Source of the DNA: Phycisphaerales bacterium
GTDB lineage: Bacteria > Planctomycetota > Phycisphaerae > UBA1845
Direction of reading: 5' to 3'
Assembly (NCBI GenBank): GCA_020639095.1
Contig: JACKHH010000041.1
Location: forward strand, 1 to 10,951
Length of the DNA: 10,951 nt
Part shown: positions 5,939 through 10,951 of the stretch, in pieces
Numbering within the stretch: the stretch's first letter is position 1
Layout of the letters: every line of letters starts with the position of its first letter
Notes under the pieces: model-generated
Database searches by the model: none
Told to the model about the DNA's origin: nothing
Seen by the model: the letters and a program-made list of their open reading frames with translations, nothing else
Program-made: the position numbers and the translations under genes

Positions 5939-6749
5939 ACTGCTCGCGGAGGTTAAGCTTGCTCTTGCCGGCGGTGCGGTCAGCGAACTGGATCGGGATT
6001 TCCACGACGCGGCGGCAGCGACATTTCACGATCAACTCCAGGCCGATTTTGTAGCCGACCGGGTCGAGCGGGGCGGCGGATGCAAACGTCTCTCGGCGCA
6101 GGGCGAAGAAACCAGCCATCGGGTCGCGGGCGCTGGTGAACGGTCGCGCGAGCAGCGTGGCGGCGAGACTGTTGAGCCGCCGGAAGACACCCCAGTCCTG
6201 GTCGGTGCCACCGCCCGCGACGTAGCGGCTGCCGATGACGAAGTCCGCTTCGGCTAACGCCGCGACGAGTTGCGGAACGGCTTCGGGCGGGTGGCTCAGG
6301 TCGGCGTCCATGCACACGAGCACTTCACCGGTGGCGGCTTGAACCCCCTCAACCACAGCCGTGCTGAGTCCGCGCCGTCCGCGCCGCACGATGAGCCGGA
6401 CGGGATAACCGGCATCGGTGAGTTGCCCGACGATGCGTTCGGTGCCGTCCTGGCTGTCGTCGTCGACGATGATGATTTCGAAGGTGTCGTGGCTTGGCTG
6501 CATGGCCTGAACGATTCTGGTCACCAGCGTCAGCAGGTTGTCAGCTTCCTTGTAGGTGGGTACGACGATCGAAACCGCGAGTCCGGGCGCGCCCGCGTCG
6601 TCGGGCGCGGGCTGGTGAGAGGAATCGGTCACGTGGTTCGTAGCGTTCACGTCGGTATTGATCGCCGCAACGCGAGATTTTGGCAAGTCAAGGTTGTCGG
6701 ATTGCTTGATGGATGCACTAGAATTGTGGTTCGGGCTTCCAGCCTGCAT
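5868..6749 (-). CDS. GT2 family polyprenol-phosphate glycosyltransferase (DPM1/GtrB-like)
   Basis: The GT-A fold glycosyltransferase core is complete: SIVVPTYKEADNL starts the fold, then VDDDSQDGT (DDD at residues 96-98 from the ATG at 6749), and MDADLSHPPE with the metal-binding DAD (148-150). These are followed by IGSRYVAGG, DPMAGFFALRR, GYKIGLELIVK and the family-typical end IPIQFADRTAGKSKLNLREQ. Proteins of this type move a sugar from a nucleotide donor (GDP-mannose or UDP-glucose) to a polyprenyl phosphate at the inner face of the membrane, for glycan or protein glycosylation. There is no C-terminal transmembrane pair, as in the short DPM1 form. The start is uncertain: 6749 is the only in-frame ATG before the domain but lies inside a dispersed repeat; GTG at 6650 or 6632 would still precede the whole catalytic domain. 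None has a clear Shine-Dalgarno sequence. The 3' end overlaps the convergent membrane-protein gene. Confidence 0.85.
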   Translation of the reverse strand: MQAGSPNHNSSASIKQSDNLDLPKSRVAAINTDVNATNHVTDSSHQPAPDDAGAPGLAVSIVVPTYKEADNLLTLVTRIVQAMQPSHDTFEIIIVDDDSQDGTERIVGQLTDAGYPVRLIVRRGRRGLSTAVVEGVQAATGEVLVCMDADLSHPPEAVPQLVAALAEADFVIGSRYVAGGGTDQDWGVFRRLNSLAATLLARPFTSARDPMAGFFALRRETFASAAPLDPVGYKIGLELIVKCRCRRVVEIPIQFADRTAGKSKLNLREQFNYLRHLARLARFRLMDRSSQPG

Positions 6750-6806
6750 CAAGCAAGGTATAGCGTTAACAGTTAGGAATGCAGGCAGGATGCCTGCACC
6801 ACAATT
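6722..6806. repeat. 85-bp nested inverted-repeat (MITE-like) element
   Basis: The arms 6722-6749 (AATTGTGGTTCGGGC...) and 6779-6806 are imperfect inverted copies, 24 of 28 positions matching. Each arm holds an inner hairpin: GGCT-TCC-AGCC on the left and GCAGGCA-GGA-TGCCTGC on the right. The 29-bp middle contains GTTAAC. Read on the minus strand it gives peptide fragments such as CGAGILPAF and MQAGSPNHN, familiar as spurious N-termini in planctomycete annotations, so it is probably one copy of a dispersed family. It occupies the intergenic space between two divergent genes and reaches into the 5' part of the glycosyltransferase frame. Confidence 0.75.
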
Positions 6807-6837
6807 TGAGATGCTGCTTCGTCGCAAGGCGAATTGA

Positions 6838-7686
6838 ATGAGGACCCATGAACCGATGGTGACGGAATCACAGAATCTACCGGCGCTCGACAGCGCGTAC
6901 GACGTCTCTGCAAGCGACGTGGCGTACTATCGCGAAAACGGACACGCGTTGCTGCGCGGTGTTGCGACAGTTGACGAGATTGCGCCGTACCGAGCTGCGA
7001 TCCAGGAGTGCATGCTGGCAGCCAGTCAAAAACTCAAGCCGCTGGCTGAACGCGACACCTATCATCAGGCCTTCGTTCAGGTCGGAAACCTCTGGGAAAA
7101 CAACGCGATCGTCGCGAAGTTCACGCTCGCGAAGCGTTTCGCGCAAGTGGCTGCCGACCTCATGGGCGTTGACGGTGTGCGGCTGTATCACGACCAGGCG
7201 CTGTTCAAGGAAGCCGGTGGTGGAAAGACGCCATGGCACCAGGACCAATACTATTGGCCGCTCGACAACCCCAACTGCGTCACCATGTGGATGCCGCTCG
7301 TGGACGTCCCCGTGGAGATGGGCGTGCTCACCTTCGCAAGTGGTTCGCAGCGCGAGGGCGAGGTGCTTTCGCTGGCAATTTCAGACGAATCGGAGGCTGC
7401 GCTCGATGCCATCGTTCGTGACCGTGGTTATCCGATCACGCGCAGCGCCATGAAAGCGGGCGATGCCACTTTTCATTCAGGCTGGACGTTGCACCAAGCC
7501 CCGCCGAACAAGACCGACCGCTGTCGCGAGATCATGACAGTTATCTACATTGCGGACGGCACGCGTATTATTGAACCCGACAACCCGCACCGGCCTGCCG
7601 ACCTCGCCCGCTGGTTTCCCGGACAGCTACCGGGTGAAATTGCGAGCAGCCCGCTCAATCCGCTGCTTTTTTCGCGGCGCGCCTAG
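6838..7686 (+). CDS. Phytanoyl-CoA dioxygenase (PhyH) family Fe(II)/2-oxoglutarate oxygenase, 282 aa
   Basis: A 282-residue protein with the PhyH layout. YYRENGHALLRGVATVDEI (residues 30-48) is the usual N-terminal helix-strand segment. The iron-binding pair is H134-x-D136 in TPWHQDQYYWP, the third ligand is most likely H219 in TLHQAPPN, and R230 (NKTDRCR) fits the 2-oxoglutarate-binding arginine. The middle segment CVTMWMPLVDVPVEMGVLTF is also typical. The reaction is an O2- and 2-oxoglutarate-dependent hydroxylation (or demethylation by hydroxylation) of a small molecule; the substrate cannot be read from sequence. The start at 6838 has AAGG 8 bases upstream; an ATG at 6856 is an alternative. 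It is the first gene of a same-strand run with the corrinoid genes, 50 bp before the next one, which suggests a shared pathway. Confidence 0.88.
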   Translation: MRTHEPMVTESQNLPALDSAYDVSASDVAYYRENGHALLRGVATVDEIAPYRAAIQECMLAASQKLKPLAERDTYHQAFVQVGNLWENNAIVAKFTLAKRFAQVAADLMGVDGVRLYHDQALFKEAGGGKTPWHQDQYYWPLDNPNCVTMWMPLVDVPVEMGVLTFASGSQREGEVLSLAISDESEAALDAIVRDRGYPITRSAMKAGDATFHSGWTLHQAPPNKTDRCREIMTVIYIADGTRIIEPDNPHRPADLARWFPGQLPGEIASSPLNPLLFSRRA

Positions 7687-7736
7687 AATACTCCGGTGCC
7701 GGCGATTGTCGCGGCGCGTATTGCGAGTGAGCAACC

Positions 7737-8405
7737 ATGACTGAGATCTTCGAAAACATTCAGCGCTGCATTGAAACGGGAAAAGCCGACGCGTCGCTCG
7801 ACATTCCACGCGGGTCGGCAGGCAAGCCGGGCGTCGCGGAGTTCGTCGACCAGGCGCTTGCCGAAGGCATCTCCGCAACCGAGATTCTGCAAAAGGGCAT
7901 GCTGCCGGGCATGAAAGCCGTCGGCAAACGCTTCGCCGCGCACGAGATATTCATCCCCGAGGTGTTGATCTCCGCCCGTGCGATGCACGCGGGCTTCGCC
8001 GTGCTCAAGCCCGCCTTCGCTCAGGAAGACGTTCCGTCGCAGGGGACGTTCGTGATCGGTACTGTCGCGGGCGACCTGCACGACATTGGCAAAAACCTGG
8101 TGGCCATCATTCTTGAAGGCGCGGGTTGGAAAGTTGTCGACCTGGGCACCGACTGTGCGCCGGAGAAATTCGCCGCCGCTGTTGTTGAGCATCCCGGGTG
8201 TATCGTGGGTTTGTCGGCACTGCTCACCACGACGATGATCAACATGCCGGCGGCGATTGCAGCCATTCGCGCGGTCGCACCGAGCACGCGCGTGCTCGTT
8301 GGTGGCGCGCCGGTGACGGCTGACTATGCGAAAGAAGTCGGCGCTGATGGCTACGCGGTCGATCCGATGGGAGCGCTCGCAGCCCTTGAGAACATGGCGG
8401 CCTAG
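7737..8405 (+). CDS. Corrinoid (cobalamin-binding) methyltransferase carrier protein, 222 aa
   Basis: A stand-alone corrinoid protein of the MtaC/MtbC/MetH-cobalamin-domain type, 222 residues. The N-terminal helical cap domain contains EILQKGMLPGMKAVGKRFAA and EIFIPEVLISARAM (about 49-83). The Rossmann-like B12 domain follows, with the lower-ligand motif D113-x-H115-x-x-G118 (GDLHDIGKNL), LSALLTTTM (the S-x-L motif, 160-162) and VGGAPV (188-192). His115 should coordinate cobalt in base-off/His-on form. Such proteins carry a methyl group between two methyltransferases. A short insertion (LDIPRGSAGKPG, near residues 21-32) sits where most family members have a compact helix-helix turn. The gene lies 50 bp after the dioxygenase and 15 bp before the activation-domain gene. 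Substrate specificity cannot be deduced from this subunit. Confidence 0.92.
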   Translation: MTEIFENIQRCIETGKADASLDIPRGSAGKPGVAEFVDQALAEGISATEILQKGMLPGMKAVGKRFAAHEIFIPEVLISARAMHAGFAVLKPAFAQEDVPSQGTFVIGTVAGDLHDIGKNLVAIILEGAGWKVVDLGTDCAPEKFAAAVVEHPGCIVGLSALLTTTMINMPAAIAAIRAVAPSTRVLVGGAPVTADYAKEVGADGYAVDPMGALAALENMAA

Positions 8406-8420
8406 GCGAGGTACACGTCG

Positions 8421-9179
8421 ATGGATTCACGCGCACAACCACAACGGGCGTGGTTGCAGGCGCCGCCGCGTGAGCGTCGGATCGCGCGCATCTCCACGCT
8501 ATTTGAAGAGCAGGCAGTTGCGCGTGCGCTGGGCTACGGGCCGCGAAGTGGCCGTGAGATACCGCACCACGTGGCCAGTGCGGTGCTCGACGTGCGACGC
8601 CAGGCGCAAACGCTCGTCGACCCCAAGTCGTGCTGGCTTGCGGTATCGGCTGAGGTGACGCGCGACGAACTCAAACTCTGCGAACCCTATTCGTGCACAC
8701 TTGGTGTCGGCAACCTCGTCGCGGCGCAGATGCGCGGCTGCGACGTTGCGGTGTTCTTCGTTGTGACGATCGGCGACGAACTCGAACGCGTCTCGCGCGA
8801 GATGATGGCTGACGGCGACGCACTCGAAGGGTATATCCTCGATGCGCTCGGGTCGGTCGCGGTAGAGGCGTGTGCGGAGCGACTCGCGGACGAGGTGCTG
8901 CGCGAAGTGATGCCGCTCGGTTGGCAGGTGACAAACCGTTTCAGCCCGGGCTACTGCACTTGGGCTACGTCCGAACAACGCCTGCTCTTTGACGTGCTGG
9001 GCGGATCGCCGGCGGGCGTTTCGCTGACGCCCAGCGGGTTGATGCATCCGCTCAAGAGCATCAGCGGGGTGATCGGCGTGGGGGCGAGTGCCAAGTTCCA
9101 CCCGTACCCCTGCGCATTCTGCGGTCGCGAGGACTGCCATCAACGGCTCGTCGATGCCAGCGTCACTACATTGGGATAA
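8421..9179 (+). CDS. MetH activation-domain-like protein (putative corrinoid reactivase), 252 aa
   Basis: The 252-residue protein resembles the SAM-binding activation domain of cobalamin-dependent methionine synthase as a free-standing unit. The key stretch is RFSPGYCTWATSEQ (residues 173-186, matching the R-x-x-PGY signature of MetH), then GVSLTPSGLMHPLKS (199-213) and a glycine-rich SGVIGVG segment. In MetH this domain supplies SAM for reductive methylation of inactive Co(II); here it likely reactivates the corrinoid protein encoded just upstream (inference). The C-terminus carries C231-x2-C234-x4-C239 (YPCAFCGREDCHQR), absent from classical MetH and possibly metal-binding. AGG about 10 bases before the ATG supports the start. 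It lies 15 bp after the corrinoid gene and 6 bp before the methyltransferase gene, so the three are almost certainly one operon. Confidence 0.85.
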   Translation: MDSRAQPQRAWLQAPPRERRIARISTLFEEQAVARALGYGPRSGREIPHHVASAVLDVRRQAQTLVDPKSCWLAVSAEVTRDELKLCEPYSCTLGVGNLVAAQMRGCDVAVFFVVTIGDELERVSREMMADGDALEGYILDALGSVAVEACAERLADEVLREVMPLGWQVTNRFSPGYCTWATSEQRLLFDVLGGSPAGVSLTPSGLMHPLKSISGVIGVGASAKFHPYPCAFCGREDCHQRLVDASVTTLG

Positions 9180-9185
9180 CCATCA

Positions 9186-10262
9186 ATGCACCCGCGCGTC
9201 GACCGCCTGCCGCAACCCGATCCCGACTATCGCCGATTTCTCGATGCCGTCGCGCGGCGCAACGCCGATCGCGTGCCGCTCATTGAACTGGCGGTGCATC
9301 CGGAGGTCGTGGCGGAGCTGCTGGCGGACGATGCACTGGCGGCGGTACACGGGTCAGCCGATGCTGCCGTGCAGTCGGTACGACTGCTGCATCGCCTGGG
9401 CTATGACGTCGTCAAGGTATCGGCTGGTATTCCCTTTGAGCTGAGTATGCGCAGTGCGAGCGATGCGTCGGCGCTGAGTTCGTCGCAGCGCTCGTGGCAG
9501 GATACGCACGCGGGCTGCTTGACGAGTGCGGATGCGCTGGCTGCATTTGCCTGGCCGGCTGCGGACGATGTTGATTTTTCCCCAGTTACGGCGGCTGCGG
9601 ACGCGTTGCCGGAAGGCATGCGGCTGATCGGGTTCTGCGGTGGCGTGCTGGAATACGCGACCTACCTGGTAGGCCTTGAGCGCTTCATGATGGCGCTCTA
9701 CGACGCACCGGATCTCGCGCAAGGTGTCATCGACGGCGTGGGCAACGTGCTTTGCGCGACGTTCGAGCGTTACTGCACGCTCGATTCGGTGGCTGCGATC
9801 TGGTTGGGCGACGACCTCGGAAGCAAGAACGGAACGCTGATCAGCCCGCAAACGATCGAGGAATTGCTCGTGCCGTGGTATCGCAAGTTTGTCGCAATCG
9901 CGCATGCGCACGATCGCCCCTTCCTGCTGCACAGTTGCGGACGAATCGATGCGGTGATGCCGGCGATGGTCGATGATGTGGGCATCGATGCGAAGCACAG
10001 CTTCGAGGATACGATTACACCCGTCGAGGAATTCATGCGAAAGTGGGGCGACAGGATCGCGGTGATGGGCGGTGTGGATGTGAATCTGCTTTCGCTGGGC
10101 GAGGAGGCTGCGATTGCCAAACGCGTTAACGCAATCTTGGAATGCGGTGCGCCGACGCACGGATACATCTGCGGAAGCGGCAACAGCATTCCGAACTACG
10201 TACCGGCGAGCAATTACCTGACGATGATTGAAACCGTCGCGCGCTTCAACGGGCAGCTTTGA
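9186..10262 (+). CDS. URO-D superfamily corrinoid methyltransferase (MtaA/CmuA-like), 358 aa
   Basis: The 358-residue protein has the uroporphyrinogen-decarboxylase fold in its methyltransferase version. The zinc site typical of MtaA, MtbA and CmuA is present: H249-x-C251 (FLLHSCGRID) and C329 (GYICGSGNSIP). Other family landmarks are GDDLGSKNGTLISPQTIEELLVPWY (208-232) and VMGGVDVN (293-300). The catalytic N-terminal arginine motif of true HemE (RQAGR) is missing, so heme synthesis is unlikely. Members move a methyl group between a corrinoid protein and a thiol or another nucleophile; a few act as the demethylating partner. Acceptor or donor here is unknown. It is the last gene of the operon, starting 6 bp after the previous stop, and ends 15 bp from a convergent gene. 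Confidence 0.88.
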   Translation: MHPRVDRLPQPDPDYRRFLDAVARRNADRVPLIELAVHPEVVAELLADDALAAVHGSADAAVQSVRLLHRLGYDVVKVSAGIPFELSMRSASDASALSSSQRSWQDTHAGCLTSADALAAFAWPAADDVDFSPVTAAADALPEGMRLIGFCGGVLEYATYLVGLERFMMALYDAPDLAQGVIDGVGNVLCATFERYCTLDSVAAIWLGDDLGSKNGTLISPQTIEELLVPWYRKFVAIAHAHDRPFLLHSCGRIDAVMPAMVDDVGIDAKHSFEDTITPVEEFMRKWGDRIAVMGGVDVNLLSLGEEAAIAKRVNAILECGAPTHGYICGSGNSIPNYVPASNYLTMIETVARFNGQL

Positions 10263-10277
10263 ACTGCACGGCCAGCG

Positions 10278-10951
10278 CTATTCCACCTCGCCGCCGCGTT
10301 CCGTCCAGGTCTGGGACTCTTCGCTCTTGCCCCATTGCGTATAGAACTTGGCGATTCGCCGGCTGAGCGAGTTGCGAATTTCGTCGGCGCGGGATTCATC
10401 GGCCTTGACGTTGTTGTATTGCGTGAGCAGCAGCTTCTCCGCACGCTGGAAGGATGTTTCCGCATCGGCTGGGTTGCCCTGCGCACGCTGCGCCGTTGCG
10501 AGCAGAGCGATCATTTCGGGATAGGCGGGATGGTCATCGCCTAGGGCTTTGCCGTACGTTTCGGAGGCAAGTTCAAAATACTTCGCAGCATCCGCGTACG
10601 CCTGTTCTTCCATGAGAATCGAGCCCAACTCGCCTTGCGCCTTGGCGGTGTAGGGGTGCTCGGCGCCCACGGCCTTGGTAAAGACGTCGACCGCGTCGCG
10701 TGCATAGCTTTCCGCCTCTTGCGGTTTACCCTGGAGGCGCAGCGCGTTCGCAAGTTGCGACGACGCGATGCCCACGTGAAAGCTGTCGTCGCCGTGTAGT
10801 TCGCGCAGGAGCGGGAGCGCTTCGCGGAAAATCGACTCGGCGTCCGCGTACGATCCGCGATCCGCGAGCAGCGCGCCGAGGTTCACCATGGCTGTGATCG
10901 TGGAGGGGTGCTTATCGCCGTGCGTGGCGCGGAGGATTTCGATGGCTTCGC
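10278..10951 (-). CDS. C-terminal part of TPR (kinesin-light-chain-like) protein, 5' end outside window
   Basis: The frame is open to the right edge (the first complete codons read EAIEILRATHGDKHPST), so the gene is 5'-partial; the internal ATG at 10889 is not its start. The visible 223 codons hold at least four 42-residue tetratricopeptide repeats of the kinesin-light-chain type, each with the pattern A..LG.L....G.Y.EAE..F..AL......G..HP (for example LGALLADRGSYADAESIFRE, LGSILMEEQAYADAAKYFEL). The last 25 residues (AKFYTQWGKSEESQTWTERG) resemble the tail of planctomycete Ser/Thr kinases with C-terminal TPRs, so the missing N-terminal part may be a kinase or another signalling domain. The role is probably protein-protein scaffolding. 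Confidence 0.88.
   Translation of the reverse strand, partial: EAIEILRATHGDKHPSTITAMVNLGALLADRGSYADAESIFREALPLLRELHGDDSFHVGIASSQLANALRLQGKPQEAESYARDAVDVFTKAVGAEHPYTAKAQGELGSILMEEQAYADAAKYFELASETYGKALGDDHPAYPEMIALLATAQRAQGNPADAETSFQRAEKLLLTQYNNVKADESRADEIRNSLSRRIAKFYTQWGKSEESQTWTERGGEVE

Noticed and set aside
6750..6827. TTG at 6827 as start of the glycosyltransferase
   Set aside because: The added residues are a translation of the dispersed repeat and of the intergenic region; no ribosome binding site was seen.
6807..6837. Cobalamin riboswitch before the corrinoid operon
   Set aside because: The gap between the repeat and the first ATG is only 31 bp, and no B12-box-like sequence with the needed stems was found there, in the repeat, or in the 50 bp before the corrinoid gene.
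8499..9143. Minus-strand frame of 214 codons opposite the activation-domain gene
   Set aside because: The plus strand carries the R-x-x-PGY signature and fits the operon; the reverse frame has no start signal or motif.
9354..10160. Minus-strand frame of 268 codons inside the URO-D methyltransferase gene
   Set aside because: The plus strand encodes a full-length conserved family with its zinc ligands; the reverse frame has no recognisable motif and is rich in Arg/His as shadows are.
1..10951. tRNA, rRNA, CRISPR array, prophage or transposase genes
   Set aside because: No cloverleaf-like segment, no regularly spaced direct repeats, and no integrase or transposase motifs were seen on either strand; the repeats found are short inverted elements without a coding region.

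Overview
The window looks like a chromosomal segment of a GC-rich bacterium, most probably of the phylum Planctomycetota. This rests on several traits seen together: a polytopic membrane protein with an inserted CxxC...CxxC zinc ribbon of the 'CGYNL...CSECGY' type, kinesin-light-chain-style TPR repeats, secreted proteins of no recognisable family, and two kinds of short dispersed inverted repeat whose chance translations (AGILPA-like and GGQCPPY/GWALPT-like) are familiar from planctomycete annotations. The assignment is inference; the window holds no rRNA or other marker gene.

Layout. Positions 1-4395 carry six genes on the minus strand: a large secreted protein running off the left edge, a second secreted protein, a small lipoprotein, a SixA-type phosphohistidine phosphatase, and a translationally coupled pair of small genes (3824-4147 and 4144-4395). 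The downstream member of the pair ends in a ribbon-helix-helix DNA-binding domain. The pair starts at a striking regulatory site centred on 4496: two sigma70-like promoters face each other and overlap, mirror-symmetric about a 15-bp palindrome (TTGTACATTGTACAA). The rightward promoter serves an 8-TM-type zinc-ribbon membrane protein (4562-5938). That gene overlaps tail to tail, by 71 bp, with a GT2 polyprenol-phosphate glycosyltransferase (5868-about 6749, minus).

A nested-palindrome repeat of 85 bp (6722-6806) separates the glycosyltransferase from the divergent plus-strand operon 6838-10262. The operon holds a PhyH-type Fe(II)/2-oxoglutarate dioxygenase, a stand-alone corrinoid protein, a MetH-activation-domain-like protein and a URO-D-superfamily (MtaA/CmuA-like) methyltransferase. 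Together the last three form a modular corrinoid methyl-transfer system: a cobalamin carrier, a likely SAM-dependent reactivator, and a zinc methyltransferase. The dioxygenase may process the substrate or product. No pterin-binding or homocysteine-binding MetH module is visible, so donor and acceptor are unknown.

The right edge (10278-10951, minus) is the C-terminal part of a TPR protein, convergent with the operon and only 15 bp away from it.

The best candidates for something undescribed are the symmetric divergent promoter with its paralogous small-gene pair, and the dioxygenase-linked corrinoid operon.
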